Below, piece after piece: positions 26,577-35,804 of a DNA stretch of 64,000 bases. The notes below the pieces were generated by a model. It worked only from the letters and a program-made list of their open reading frames with translations. It had not been told where the DNA came from and ran no database searches. The position numbers were made by a program, and so were the translations under genes. Every line of letters starts with the position of its first letter. Positions within the stretch are counted from its first letter, which is position 1. This stretch comes from Hahellaceae bacterium (lineage in GTDB: Bacteria > Pseudomonadota > Gammaproteobacteria > Pseudomonadales > Oleiphilaceae): the NCBI GenBank assembly GCA_016716085.1, contig JADJWY010000031.1, forward strand, positions 1 through 64,000, written 5' to 3'.

Positions 26577-26993
26577 ATGGGTCATTTTGAGACATTGATA
26601 CTGGTTGCGCACGTAGTCTTCGCGGCAGCGGTTATTGGTCTGGTCCTTATCCAGCAAGGAAAAGGGGCTGATGTTGGTGCTTCATTCGGTTCAGGTGCCT
26701 CTCAGACGATTTTTGGAGCTAAGGGTAGTGGATCGTTCTTGACGCGGATGACAACCGGTTTGGCGATCGCCTTTTTTGTAACAAGTTTTGCGTTGGCTGT
26801 TTTTGCAAAACAGCACTCCAAGCGTGCGGAAGATGTTGGTATTCCTGTGCCAGCTGCAGTAGAATCACCCACGCAAGAATCTGCGCCGGAGACCGTGCAG
26901 GAAAAAGTTGCGGCACCTCAGGAGCAGAATACTGCTGAGCCAGAAGCGACGTCTCCCGCGCAAGATAGTGACACTCAGCCCGAGCTAGAGTGA
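26577..26993 (+). CDS. secG: Protein-export membrane protein SecG
   Basis: SecG is the small subunit of the SecYEG translocon and aids SecA-driven export. It has 138 residues. TM1 is at residues 3-22 (ETLILVAHVVFAAAVIGLVL), then the conserved loop QQGKGADVGASFGSGASQTI and TM2 near 52-72. A Pro/Glu/Ala-rich cytoplasmic tail follows (PAAVESPTQESAPETV). The tail makes it longer than E. coli SecG (110). It sits between tpiA and tRNA-Leu, the conserved location. Confidence 0.97.
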   Translation: MGHFETLILVAHVVFAAAVIGLVLIQQGKGADVGASFGSGASQTIFGAKGSGSFLTRMTTGLAIAFFVTSFALAVFAKQHSKRAEDVGIPVPAAVESPTQESAPETVQEKVAAPQEQNTAEPEATSPAQDSDTQPELE

Positions 26994-27001
26994 TTGGATT
27001 T

Positions 27002-27086
27002 GCCGAAGTGGTGAAATTGGTAGACACGCCATCTTGAGGGGGTGGTGAGCTTGCTCGTGCCGGTTCAAGTCCGGCCTTCGGCACCA
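27002..27086 (+). tRNA. tRNA-Leu (anticodon GAG)
   Basis: Acceptor arms GCCGAAG and CTTCGGC pair fully, with ACCA encoded. The anticodon stem CCATC/GGTGG holds the loop TTGAGGG, giving anticodon GAG, which reads CUC and CUU. A long class II variable arm (GAGCTTGCTC) and the T-arm GGTTCAAGTCC follow. It is 85 nt. tRNA-Leu(GAG) between secG and rimP is the conserved place in gammaproteobacteria. No tRNA-fMet follows it before rimP, unlike in E. coli. Confidence 0.97.
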
Positions 27087-27154
27087 ACTTTTTGGGTCAG
27101 TTGTCCTGGTAAATGGATTTTAGTCCTTGGTTGAGAAGACAAGGATTGTCAGAA

Positions 27155-27175
27155 GCCCCTTGATAGGGGTTTTTT
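27155..27175 (+). terminator. Terminator after tRNA-Leu
   Basis: GCCCCT and AGGGGT pair around TGAT, followed by TTTTTT. It ends the secG-tRNA-Leu transcript about 69 bases after the tRNA. Confidence 0.75.
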
Positions 27176-27199
27176 GTTAGCCAGGGACTTTAAAGAATT

Positions 27200-27219
27200 G
27201 GGCGTTACGCCCTTTTTTT
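27200..27219 (+). terminator. Terminator-like hairpin in the rimP leader
   Basis: GGGCG and CGCCC pair around TTA, followed by seven Ts, ending only 20 bases before the rimP start. A terminator so close to the start, after another terminator, suggests attenuation of the rimP-nusA-infB operon. A conserved rimP-leader RNA with such a stem is described in proteobacteria; whether this is a member would need a covariance-model check. Confidence 0.7.
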
Positions 27220-27238
27220 ATTTCTGCGAGGTAAAAAC

Positions 27239-27694
27239 ATGGATCGGCAGTCGGTCCTCAGAGCGCTGATTGAGCCTGTTGTTGAAGGGCTGGGGTTTAT
27301 TTTCTGGGGGATGGAATTTGCCAGTCAGAGTCATCGATCTTTGCTGCGAATTTATATCGATAAAGCAGAGATTGGTGTCACGATTGATGATTGTGAGAAG
27401 GTATCGCGTCAGGTTAGTGCGGTGCTGGATGTTGAGGATCCGATTGCCTCCAGGTATACGCTTGAGGTTTCCTCACCTGGGTGGGATCGGCCTCTGTTCG
27501 AAGAGAAACATTACCTGGCCAGCGTTGGCGAAGTGATTGAAGTCCGGTTGGCGGTGCCTTTTGAGGGGCGGCGCCGATTCAAGGGCAAGCTGGTACAGGT
27601 CGAAAATGAGGAGGCAACCCTTCTGATTGATGATGAAGAGTTTTGCTTTCCTTTGGAATCAATCGACAAGGCGAATGTGGTGCCTCAGTTTTAA
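27239..27694 (+). CDS. rimP: Ribosome maturation factor RimP
   Basis: RimP is needed for 30S subunit assembly. It has 151 residues: an N-terminal alpha/beta domain (LRALIEPVVEGLGFIFWGME, LLRIYIDKAEIGVTIDDCEK), the hallmark YTLEVSSPGWDRPLFE, and a C-terminal Sm-like barrel (RFKGKLVQVENEEATLLIDD). Start ATG 27239 after a GCGAGGT site. It leads the conserved rimP-nusA-infB operon; nusA begins 18 bases later. Confidence 0.97.
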   Translation: MDRQSVLRALIEPVVEGLGFIFWGMEFASQSHRSLLRIYIDKAEIGVTIDDCEKVSRQVSAVLDVEDPIASRYTLEVSSPGWDRPLFEEKHYLASVGEVIEVRLAVPFEGRRRFKGKLVQVENEEATLLIDDEEFCFPLESIDKANVVPQF

Positions 27695-27712
27695 ATTTTT
27701 GGTGGATCCAGG

Positions 27713-29215
27713 ATGAGCAAAGAAATCTTAATGGTCGTTGAGGCGGTCTCCAACGAAAAAGGCGTCGAGAAAGAAGTCATCTTTCAGGCGATCGAAATGG
27801 CGCTGGCGATGGCGACCAAGAAAAAAGTAGATGAAACCGAAGAGGAAGATTCTGACGTTAGAGTGGTGATTGACCGAAAGTCTGGCGATTACCAGGCTTT
27901 TCGTCGCTGGGTTATTGTTGATAATGACGCTGTCCCGGCGCTGGGTTCTGAGTTGACGCTGCAAGAGGCGCATGACATTGATGCGGCCTTAAAGCCAGGG
28001 GATGTTCACGAAGAAAAAATTGAAGCCGTGTCCTTCGGGCGCATCGGTGCCCAGGCGGCCAAACAAATCATTGTTCAGAAAGTGCGCGAAGCCGAGAGGT
28101 CAAAAATTATCGAGGCTTACCGGGAGCGTGTTGGTGAACTGGTCAATGGCGTGGTCAAGAAGATTACCCGCGACAACATTATAATCGACCTGGGTAACAA
28201 TGCTGAAGCGGTCCTGCCGAAGGATCAGTTAATCGGGCGTGAAACGCTGAAAGTGGGCGACCGCGCACGATCACTTTTGTTGGAAATTCGTGATGATAAT
28301 CGTGGTCAGCAGCTGATTCTCAGTCGCTCTGCACCGGGAATGCTGGTTGAACTATTCCGAATCGAAGTGCCCGAAATTGCCGAAGAGGTTATTGAAATCA
28401 AGGCGGCGGCGAGAGATCCGGGTTCGCGGGCAAAAATTGCGGTAAAGACCAACGACGGTCGCATTGACCCTGTGGGAGCGTGTGTGGGAATGCGCGGCGC
28501 CCGGGTTCAGGCAGTTTCAGGCGAGCTGGGCAATGAGCGAATTGATATCGTGTTGTGGGATGATAATCCTGCACAGTTGGTGATTAATGCCATGGCGCCG
28601 GTTCAGGTGGCATCCATCATTGTCGACGAAGACTCTCACACGATGCAGGTTGCAGTGGCTGAAGAAAACCTGGCCATGGCCATCGGGCGCAGCGGGCAGA
28701 ATGTGCGTTTGGCCGCTCAGCTGACCGGCTGGGAAATTAACGTCCTTACTGAAGAAGAGGCTGGCAAACAGCAGGAAGCTGAGGTGGGGCGTTACGTGGA
28801 TCTGTTCAGGGATCAGCTTGAGGTGGATGAAGATCTGGCGCAGGTCCTGGCAGAGGAAGGCTTTACTACCCTGGAAGAAGTCGCTTATGTGCCGATGGAA
28901 GAAATGCTGGCGATTGAAGGGTTTGACGAAGATTTGGTGACCGCGTTGCGAACGCGTGCAAAAGATGTGCTGGTTAATCAGGCGCTGGCGAAAGAAGAGA
29001 AGCTCGAAACGGCTGAACCAGCGGACGATTTGTTAAATATGGAAGGCATGAGTAAACACTTAGCTTTCGTTCTGGCCAGTCGTGGGATTGTCACCATGGA
29101 AGACTTGGCTGAACAATCGGTCGATGAATTAGCGGAAATAGAAGGTCTGTCTGAAGATGCAGCTGCACAACTGATCATGACAGCGCGTAAGCCTTGGTTC
29201 GAGGAACAGAACTAA
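27713..29215 (+). CDS. nusA: Transcription termination/antitermination factor NusA
   Basis: NusA binds RNA polymerase and modulates pausing, termination and antitermination. It has 500 residues. Domains in order: the N-terminal polymerase-binding domain (1-130), the S1 domain (about 135-200, VNGVVKKITRDNIIIDLGNN), KH1 and KH2 (about 205-345, including VGACVGMRGARVQAV and AIGRSGQNVRLAAQLTGW), then two acidic helix-hairpin-helix repeats (about 365-425 and 438-495). These repeats are those that contact the alpha C-terminal domain and NusG in E. coli. infB follows 21 bases later. Confidence 0.98.
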   Translation: MSKEILMVVEAVSNEKGVEKEVIFQAIEMALAMATKKKVDETEEEDSDVRVVIDRKSGDYQAFRRWVIVDNDAVPALGSELTLQEAHDIDAALKPGDVHEEKIEAVSFGRIGAQAAKQIIVQKVREAERSKIIEAYRERVGELVNGVVKKITRDNIIIDLGNNAEAVLPKDQLIGRETLKVGDRARSLLLEIRDDNRGQQLILSRSAPGMLVELFRIEVPEIAEEVIEIKAAARDPGSRAKIAVKTNDGRIDPVGACVGMRGARVQAVSGELGNERIDIVLWDDNPAQLVINAMAPVQVASIIVDEDSHTMQVAVAEENLAMAIGRSGQNVRLAAQLTGWEINVLTEEEAGKQQEAEVGRYVDLFRDQLEVDEDLAQVLAEEGFTTLEEVAYVPMEEMLAIEGFDEDLVTALRTRAKDVLVNQALAKEEKLETAEPADDLLNMEGMSKHLAFVLASRGIVTMEDLAEQSVDELAEIEGLSEDAAAQLIMTARKPWFEEQN

Positions 29216-29236
29216 GGGTAGAAGGAGGAGATCCGG

Positions 29237-31798
29237 ATGGCAGAAGTAACGATTAAACAGTTGGCAGATGATGTGGGTACGCCGGTCGAGCGCCTGTTAA
29301 AGCAGCTCGAGGACGCGGGTCTCACAAAACGCAGTGCGACAGATAAAGTGACAGATGAGGAAAAACAGCAATTGCTGAGCCACCTCAAGCGCAGTCACGG
29401 GGAGCTTTCAACAGAGCCCCGTAAGATTACGCTTCAGCGCAAGACGACAACCACTCTGAAAGCATCTGGTCAGCGCACCGTAAACGTTGAAGTGCGCAAG
29501 AAGCGCACGTATATCAAGCGTCCTGAAGTGGATCTTGAGACGGAGGCGCGTAAGCAGCAAGAAGAGAAGCAGGCGGCATTAGAGGCAGAGATGGCGGCTA
29601 AGGCTGAAGCGGAAGCGCAGGCGCGTGAAGCTGAAGAAGCGGCTCGTCTCGCAGCTGAGGCTTCGGCGGTTGAGCAGGATGAGCCTGCCGCAACAGTAAC
29701 TGACGCTAAATCGGTCGCAGTCGAGGTTGAGGCAGCTGGCGAAAGCTCCGCGGACGAAACTGGCAAGGTGTCCGGAGATGCGGGCGACCGCGACGATGGC
29801 AAGAAGAGCAAGCATCGCCGTCACAAAGAAGAGTCCAGCCCCTTCGATAGAGATGAAGAGGCCGAAAAGAAGCGGCTTGAAAAGCACAAGCCGAAAACCG
29901 TGCCTAAGCCTGTCAAACGCATCGCTGATGTCGTTAGAGCTGCAGACGATGATGAAACTGAGTTTGAGGCTGCGCCGGCGCGTTCTTTCCGTCAGCGTAA
30001 AAAGAAGAAGGCCGGTTATTCTTCCGCGCGTCCTGCGGCACAGATCAGTCGGGATGTCATGATTCCCGAGACAATTACGGTCAGTGAGCTTGCGCAGCGT
30101 ATGGCGGTAAAAGCGACTGAAGTGGTTAAGAAGCTGATGGGTATGGGCGTTATGGCGACTCTTAACCAGGCGATTGATCAGGAAGTTGCCCAACTTGTTG
30201 CGGAGGAGCTGGGGCACAAAGTGGTGCTTCATAAAGCCGATGCGGTAGAGACCAAGGCGTTGAGCGCGGTCAATTACGATCAGTCTGAAGCCAAGCCTCG
30301 TGCGCCGGTTGTCAGCGTCATGGGTCACGTCGACCACGGTAAGACCTCATTACTGGATTATATTCGTCGTACCAAAGTGGTTGCGAAGGAGTCTGGCGGT
30401 ATTACACAGCACATCGGTGCATACCATGTCGATACACCCAGAGGAACGGTTTCGTTTCTGGATACGCCCGGCCACGCAGCGTTTACCGCAATGCGTGCAC
30501 GTGGTGCGCAGTGTACGGACATTGTTATTCTGGTTGTGGCTGCCGATGACGGCGTGATGCCTCAGACCAAGGAAGCGGTTCAGCACGCTAAAGCTGCAAA
30601 CGTACCGTTGGTCGTAGCGGTCAATAAAATAGACAAGCCTGAAGCAGATCCTGATCGTGTCAAAAATGAATTGTCAGCGATTGATGTTATTTCAGAAGAA
30701 TGGGGCGGCGACACCCAGTTTGTAAACGTCTCGGCACATACTGGAGAAGGTATCGATAATCTCCTCGAGGCGGTGTTGCTTCAGGCGGAACTGCTTGAGT
30801 TGACGGCCGTTTATGAGGCGCCTGCCAAGGGTGTTGTTATCGAGTCGAGTCTGGATAAAGGTCGTGGCTCGGTTGCAACGGTGCTGGTGCAAAACGGCAC
30901 GCTGAAGCATGGTGATATCGTGCTGGCGGGTGAGTTCTTTGGCCGTGTTAGGGCCATGCTGGATGAAAATGGGCGTGCGCTGAAGACGGTCGGCCCCTCT
31001 ATGCCGGTTGAAATTCTGGGTTTGAATGGTGCGCCGGATGCGGGTGATGAGTTCCAGGTGCTGCCGGATGAAAAAACGGCGCGTGAGGTCTCTGAATTCC
31101 GCCAGAACAAGGAGCGTCATAATCGCCTGCAGCGGCAGCAGGTTGCCAGCCTGGAGAACCTGTTCGAGAACATGGGTAAAGGTGCAGTCAAAGATCTCAA
31201 CATCATCCTTAAGACTGATGTGAGAGGTTCGCTTGAGGCTTTGTCTGCGGCGCTGATGGATTTGGGCAATGGAGAGGTGCAGGTGCGCATTATCTCCAGT
31301 GGCGTGGGTGGTATCACGGAAACAGATGCTAACCTTGCTGTGTCTACACAGGCCATCGTGATCGGTTTTAACGTGCGGGCTGAGTCTGCCGCGCGAAAGA
31401 TCATTGAGCGGGAAGGGGTAGAGCTTCGCTATTACAGCATCATCTATAACATCATTGACGATGTGAAGAAGGCGCTGTCAGGGCTTTTGGCGCCGGAGTA
31501 TCGGGAGGATATCCTGGGAACGGCATCGGTTCGCGATACCTTCAAATCGCCGAAGTTCGGTCAGGTTGCTGGCTGTATGGTGACGGAAGGAAACGTATAC
31601 AGAAACAAACCCATTCGTGTCTTGCGTGATAACGTGGTTATTTTCGAGGGTGAACTGGAGTCTCTGCGTCGCTTCAAAGATGATGTCTCCGAAGTCCGTT
31701 CTGGCATGGAGTGTGGTATTGGGGTTCGTAACTACGAAGTGAAGATCGGTGATGTGATTGAAGTATTCGATCGCGTTAAGGTTGAGCGTTCGCTTTAA
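29237..31798 (+). CDS. infB: Translation initiation factor IF-2
   Basis: IF-2 is the GTPase that brings initiator tRNA to the 30S subunit and promotes subunit joining. It has 853 residues. The N-terminal IF2N module (TIKQLADDVGTPVERLLKQL) is followed by a long Ala/Glu/Lys-rich linker (residues 90-260) and a second IF2N domain (ETITVSELAQRMAVKATEVV). The G domain has VMGHVDHGKTSLLDYIR, DTPGHAAFTAMRARG and VNKIDKPEAD. Domains II-IV bind fMet-tRNA at the C-terminus. The linker is hypervariable in length across the family. Start ATG 29237 after AGGAGG. Confidence 0.98.
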   Translation: MAEVTIKQLADDVGTPVERLLKQLEDAGLTKRSATDKVTDEEKQQLLSHLKRSHGELSTEPRKITLQRKTTTTLKASGQRTVNVEVRKKRTYIKRPEVDLETEARKQQEEKQAALEAEMAAKAEAEAQAREAEEAARLAAEASAVEQDEPAATVTDAKSVAVEVEAAGESSADETGKVSGDAGDRDDGKKSKHRRHKEESSPFDRDEEAEKKRLEKHKPKTVPKPVKRIADVVRAADDDETEFEAAPARSFRQRKKKKAGYSSARPAAQISRDVMIPETITVSELAQRMAVKATEVVKKLMGMGVMATLNQAIDQEVAQLVAEELGHKVVLHKADAVETKALSAVNYDQSEAKPRAPVVSVMGHVDHGKTSLLDYIRRTKVVAKESGGITQHIGAYHVDTPRGTVSFLDTPGHAAFTAMRARGAQCTDIVILVVAADDGVMPQTKEAVQHAKAANVPLVVAVNKIDKPEADPDRVKNELSAIDVISEEWGGDTQFVNVSAHTGEGIDNLLEAVLLQAELLELTAVYEAPAKGVVIESSLDKGRGSVATVLVQNGTLKHGDIVLAGEFFGRVRAMLDENGRALKTVGPSMPVEILGLNGAPDAGDEFQVLPDEKTAREVSEFRQNKERHNRLQRQQVASLENLFENMGKGAVKDLNIILKTDVRGSLEALSAALMDLGNGEVQVRIISSGVGGITETDANLAVSTQAIVIGFNVRAESAARKIIEREGVELRYYSIIYNIIDDVKKALSGLLAPEYREDILGTASVRDTFKSPKFGQVAGCMVTEGNVYRNKPIRVLRDNVVIFEGELESLRRFKDDVSEVRSGMECGIGVRNYEVKIGDVIEVFDRVKVERSL

Positions 31799-31814
31799 GC
31801 GCTGAGGTTGATGG

Positions 31815-32201
31815 ATGGCCCGGGATTTTAAACGAACGGATCGAATCGGCGAGCAAATGCAGAAAGAGCTCGCCATGATTCTTCAGCGGGAGATCAAAGA
31901 TCCCCGCTTGGGAATGATTACGATTAATGCCGTGAAAGTCAGTAAGGATCTTTCTTATGCGGACATGTATTTCACGGTGTTGAATCTGGATCCTGCTCAA
32001 TCTGCAGAGTTGAGAGAAAGTGCGCTTTACGCGCTGGAGCAGGCCAGGGGTTTTCTACGCTCTGAGCTGAGTCATCGCATTAAGCTGCGCGTGATGCCTC
32101 AGTTGCGCTTTCATTACGACACTGTGATTGAAAATGCAATGCGGATGGATGGTCTGATTCGCGAAGCGCGCGCCAAGGATCATTCTGGCGAAAACGAGTA
32201 A
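31815..32201 (+). CDS. rbfA: 30S ribosome-binding factor RbfA
   Basis: RbfA is a KH-fold protein that aids late 30S maturation near the 16S 5' helix and is a cold-shock factor in E. coli. It has 128 residues: ARDFKRTDRIGEQMQKELAM, then IKDPRLGMITINAVKVSKDL and the conserved LRSELSHRIKLRVMPQLRFH. It ends with TAA overlapping the truB ATG by one base (TAATG), so the two are translationally coupled. Confidence 0.97.
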   Translation: MARDFKRTDRIGEQMQKELAMILQREIKDPRLGMITINAVKVSKDLSYADMYFTVLNLDPAQSAELRESALYALEQARGFLRSELSHRIKLRVMPQLRFHYDTVIENAMRMDGLIREARAKDHSGENE

Positions 32202-33175
32202 TGTCAGGCGTCGTTAAACCAGGTTGGCGGGATGTGCATGGTGTCCTTGTGCTCGATAAGCCCAAGGGAGTCAGTAGTAATCAGGCCTTGCAAAAGGTTC
32301 GTCGTCTGCTTTCCGCTCGAAAAGGAGGGCATACGGGGAACCTGGATCCTCTGGCAACGGGTGTTCTGCCGTTATGCTTTGGAGAGGCGACTAAATATAG
32401 CCACTTCCTTCTGGACGCTGAAAAGACCTATCTGGCTGAAGGTGTGTTTGGCACTTTAACTGATTCAGGGGATTGTGAAGGGGTTGAAGTTCGGAAGGCT
32501 GAGCCTCCTGAAATAGATTCGGAAAGCTTCGCGTCACTGTGCCATCGTTTTGTCGGGGCAGGGCAACAGGTACCGCCGATGTACTCTGCGTTGAAGCATC
32601 AGGGGCGTCCCCTGTATGAGCTGGCCCGAAAGGGTATCGAAATTGATCGGCCTCCTCGTGACATCGTTATTCATGAGTGTCAGCCGGTATCGCTGAACCT
32701 GCCGTATTTTCGCTTTCGGGTGACCTGTAGCAAGGGAACCTATGTTCGCACGCTGATCGAAGATATGGCCCAGTCTCTCGGCAGCCTGGCGCATATGACT
32801 AACTTACGACGAGAGCAGAGTGGCCCTTTCTCGCTGCAACAAGCGGTCACGCTGGAACAGCTGGAGTCACTGCTATCTGACACGCCCCAGGGTGTTGAGC
32901 GTCTGATGGCGAACGGGGTGCTGATGCCGATTGATTCGGCATTGACTGAAATTCCAACTATTTTGGTAAATTTCGACCAGGGTGACTCGCTTATTTGTGG
33001 TCGAGCGGTTACACTAGGCGACCCTCGAACCTGCGGCTTATACCGGGTCTACCGGAATGAAGATCGGATGTTTCTGGGTGTTGGCAAGGTGACTGAGCCA
33101 ATGCGTTTGTCGCCATTTCGCCTGATCAGTTCAGGTTTGATTGCCGACAACAGTAAGGTTTTGGGACGACTGTAG
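32201..33175 (+). CDS. truB: tRNA pseudouridine-55 synthase TruB
   Basis: TruB makes pseudouridine 55 in the T-loop of tRNAs. It has 324 residues. Catalytic Asp is in GHTGNLDPLATGVLPLCFG near residue 50. VPPMYSALKHQGRPLYELAR and CSKGTYVRTLIEDMAQSLG are the conserved substrate-binding blocks. The C-terminal domain is a weak PUA fold. It overlaps rbfA by one base. rpsO follows after 51 bases. Confidence 0.97.
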   Translation: MSGVVKPGWRDVHGVLVLDKPKGVSSNQALQKVRRLLSARKGGHTGNLDPLATGVLPLCFGEATKYSHFLLDAEKTYLAEGVFGTLTDSGDCEGVEVRKAEPPEIDSESFASLCHRFVGAGQQVPPMYSALKHQGRPLYELARKGIEIDRPPRDIVIHECQPVSLNLPYFRFRVTCSKGTYVRTLIEDMAQSLGSLAHMTNLRREQSGPFSLQQAVTLEQLESLLSDTPQGVERLMANGVLMPIDSALTEIPTILVNFDQGDSLICGRAVTLGDPRTCGLYRVYRNEDRMFLGVGKVTEPMRLSPFRLISSGLIADNSKVLGRL

Positions 33176-33226
33176 ATATGCACGGTTGTTCCCGAATTTA
33201 AAGCATATTCCTTGGAGTAAAATTAA

Positions 33227-33496
33227 ATGGCACTGTCTGCTGCTGAAAAAGCACAAATTCTGGCTGATTATCAGGTTAAAGAAGGCGACACCGGTTCTCC
33301 TGAAGTTCAGGTTGCACTGTTGACGGCTAATATCAACAAACTGCAAGACCACTTCCAGGCTAACAAGCACGACCATCACTCGCGTCGTGGTTTGATTCGC
33401 ATGGTTAGCCAGCGCAGAAACCTGCTGGACTACTTGCGTGGCAAGAACGTTGATCGTTACACCAGCCTGATCAAACGTTTGGGTCTGCGTCGCTAA
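33227..33496 (+). CDS. rpsO: 30S ribosomal protein S15
   Basis: S15 binds the 16S central domain early in 30S assembly. It has 89 residues, standard. The product reads ALSAAEKAQILADYQVKEGD, then GSPEVQVALLTANINKLQDH and HHSRRGLIRMVSQRRNLLDY, ending YTSLIKRLGLRR. Start ATG 33227 after a TTGGAG site. It pairs with pnp downstream, the universal order in proteobacteria. Confidence 0.99.
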   Translation: MALSAAEKAQILADYQVKEGDTGSPEVQVALLTANINKLQDHFQANKHDHHSRRGLIRMVSQRRNLLDYLRGKNVDRYTSLIKRLGLRR

Positions 33497-33527
33497 GACC
33501 ATCCCATTCTGGCAAAGCATACGTATT

Positions 33528-33569
33528 AAAAAGTGCCGTTCGCTGTTAACTCGGTGGATGGCGCTTTTT
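33528..33569 (+). terminator. Hairpin between rpsO and pnp
   Basis: AAAAAGTGCC (33528-33537) pairs with GGCGCTTTTT (33560-33569), enclosing a smaller imperfect stem. It has terminator form with a T-run. In E. coli the rpsO-pnp gap holds a partial terminator and an RNase III site used in pnp autoregulation; the same role is inferred here. Confidence 0.7.
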
Positions 33570-33606
33570 GTTTTTGAGAAAGAAAAAATTAAACAAAGGA
33601 GCTACT

Positions 33607-35712
33607 GTGAACCCAGTACGCAAGACTTTTCAATATGGCAGTTCAACTGTCACCCTGGAGACCGGACGTATCGCTCGACAAGCGACAGCAGCTGTTCTGG
33701 TTTCAATGGACGATACCCGAGTTCTGGTCACGGTTGTTGCCGAAAAAGAAGCGGCAGCCGGGCGAGATTTTTTTCCGTTGTCCGTGCATTACATGGAAAA
33801 AACCTATGCCGCCGGACGAATTCCGGGTGGCTATTTCAAGCGCGAAGGTCGCCCGACTGAAAAAGAGACGTTGACCTCGCGTCTGATTGATCGCCCCATT
33901 CGCCCCTTGTTCCCGGACGGTTACCAGAATGAAATTCAGATTCTGTGTACGGTGCTGTCCGCCAACAAAAATATGGACCCTGATATTGCATCGATTATCG
34001 GGGCTGCCGCAGCGCTGGAAATTTCCGGTGTTCCCTTCCAGGGACCGTTGGCCGCCGCACGTGTTGCATATAAAGATGATGTCGGCTACATCCTGAACCC
34101 TGGCTTCAAAGACATGACCGACTCACGATTGGACATGGTGGTTGCAGGAACGACTGATGCCGTGCTAATGGTTGAGTCTGAAGCCAAAGAGCTCTCCGAA
34201 GATCAGATGTTAGGCGCGGTGCTGTTTGCTCACCAGGAAATGCAGGTGGCGATCGCCGGAATTCGCGAGTTTGCGGCAGAAGTTGCAAGACCCGCTTCAA
34301 ATTGGGTTGCTCCTGAAGTTAAGACCAGTCTGGTTGAAGCACTCCGTAATCAATTTGGCGCGCAGCTGGCTGAGGCCTACACCATCAAAGAAAAGCTGGA
34401 TCGCTATGCTGCAGTAGATGCAGTCAAGCAGGCTGCGATGGCTGCACTGGTAGGAGAGGGCGAGGGTCAATTTGATGGCGAGTCCGTTAAGGGCTACTTC
34501 AAGAAAGTTGAAAAAGAAATCGTACGTAACCGCATTATCGACGGTCAGCCCCGAATCGATGGTCGTGATAACAAGACTGTGCGCCAGGTAACGGTTGAAG
34601 TCGGTATTCTCCCGAATGTTCACGGTTCAGCGCTGTTCACCCGCGGTGAAACGCAGGCGCTGGTGACGGCGACCCTTGGCACCATGCGGGATGTGATGAT
34701 CGTGGATGCGCTGGAAGGTGAACGTAAAGATCCGTTTATGTTGCACTATAACTTCCCCGGTTACTCGGTGGGAGAGATTGCCCGCGTCGGTGCCACCGGT
34801 CGTCGTGAAATCGGTCACGGTCGATTAGCGCGTCGCGGCGTACAGGCCATGATGCCAACGGTTGACGATTTCCCTTACGCGATTCGTGTCGTTTCTGAAA
34901 TTACTGAGTCTAACGGTTCTTCATCTATGGCGAGTGTGTGTGGTAGCTCACTGGCGCTGATGGATGCGGGCGTGCCGGTTAAAGCGCCGGTTGCAGGTAT
35001 CGCGATGGGGCTGGTCAAAGAGGGCGAACGCTTCGCCGTACTGACCGATATCCTTGGTGACGAAGATCACCTGGGCGATATGGATTTCAAAGTTGCCGGT
35101 ACTGAGAAAGGTGTGACTGCACTGCAGATGGACATCAAAATCAACGGTATCACAGAAGAAATCATGGAAATCGCTTTAGGACAGGCATTGGATGCCCGTC
35201 TGAGCATTCTGGGTGACATGAACAAGGTCCTGTCGGCGTCACGTGAGACGCTGTCAGACAGCGCGCCGAAAATGGAAGTGATGAAGATCGACCCGGAAAA
35301 AATTCGTGATGTTATCGGCAAAGGTGGTGCGACCATTCGCTCTATCTGCGAAGAAACCGGCGCGTCAATTGATATCTCCGATGATGGTACTGTGCGTATC
35401 TACGCTGAGAACAAGGCAGCGGCAGATCAGGCGATTTTCCGTGTAACCTCGATCACTGCAGAAGCAGAAGTCGGTCAGGTTTATCGCGGTAAGGTCGAGC
35501 GTATTGTGGACTTCGGTGCCTTCGTTAACTTCCTGCCAGGCAAAGATGGTTTGGTGCACATTTCTCAAATCGCTCAGGAGCGAGTCGAGAATGTGTCTGA
35601 CTACCTGAAAGAAGGGCAGGAAATCATCGTTAAGGTGTTGGATGTCGATGCGCGTGGTCGTATCAAGCTGTCGATCAAAGAAGTGACGGAAGAAGACAAG
35701 GCGAGTGTTTAA
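33607..35712 (+). CDS. pnp: Polyribonucleotide nucleotidyltransferase (PNPase)
   Basis: PNPase degrades RNA phosphorolytically from the 3' end and is a core degradosome enzyme. Start GTG 33607 (NPVRKTFQYGSSTVTLETG) follows AGGAG. It has 701 residues. The first RNase PH domain contains YAAGRIPGGYFKREGRPTEK; the second contains FMLHYNFPGYSVGEI and TESNGSSSMASVCGSSLALM. KH (DPEKIRDVIGKGGATIRSI) and S1 (YRGKVERIVDFGAFVNFLPG) domains are at the C-terminus, all in the normal order. Confidence 0.99.
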   Translation: MNPVRKTFQYGSSTVTLETGRIARQATAAVLVSMDDTRVLVTVVAEKEAAAGRDFFPLSVHYMEKTYAAGRIPGGYFKREGRPTEKETLTSRLIDRPIRPLFPDGYQNEIQILCTVLSANKNMDPDIASIIGAAAALEISGVPFQGPLAAARVAYKDDVGYILNPGFKDMTDSRLDMVVAGTTDAVLMVESEAKELSEDQMLGAVLFAHQEMQVAIAGIREFAAEVARPASNWVAPEVKTSLVEALRNQFGAQLAEAYTIKEKLDRYAAVDAVKQAAMAALVGEGEGQFDGESVKGYFKKVEKEIVRNRIIDGQPRIDGRDNKTVRQVTVEVGILPNVHGSALFTRGETQALVTATLGTMRDVMIVDALEGERKDPFMLHYNFPGYSVGEIARVGATGRREIGHGRLARRGVQAMMPTVDDFPYAIRVVSEITESNGSSSMASVCGSSLALMDAGVPVKAPVAGIAMGLVKEGERFAVLTDILGDEDHLGDMDFKVAGTEKGVTALQMDIKINGITEEIMEIALGQALDARLSILGDMNKVLSASRETLSDSAPKMEVMKIDPEKIRDVIGKGGATIRSICEETGASIDISDDGTVRIYAENKAAADQAIFRVTSITAEAEVGQVYRGKVERIVDFGAFVNFLPGKDGLVHISQIAQERVENVSDYLKEGQEIIVKVLDVDARGRIKLSIKEVTEEDKASV

Positions 35713-35732
35713 GATCGCCTTGATCTTAGTTT

Positions 35733-35758
35733 AAAAAACGCCCCTCGGGGCGTTTTTT
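35733..35758. terminator. Bidirectional terminator between pnp and livF
   Basis: AAAAAACGCCCC, TC, GGGGCGTTTTTT is a symmetric stem with an A-run and a T-run on opposite sides. It serves pnp on the plus strand and livF on the minus strand. Confidence 0.9.
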
Positions 35759-35804
35759 GCGTCTGGTGTTGGCTTATGGGTCGTATTAGCGCAGAGACGA
35801 TGCG

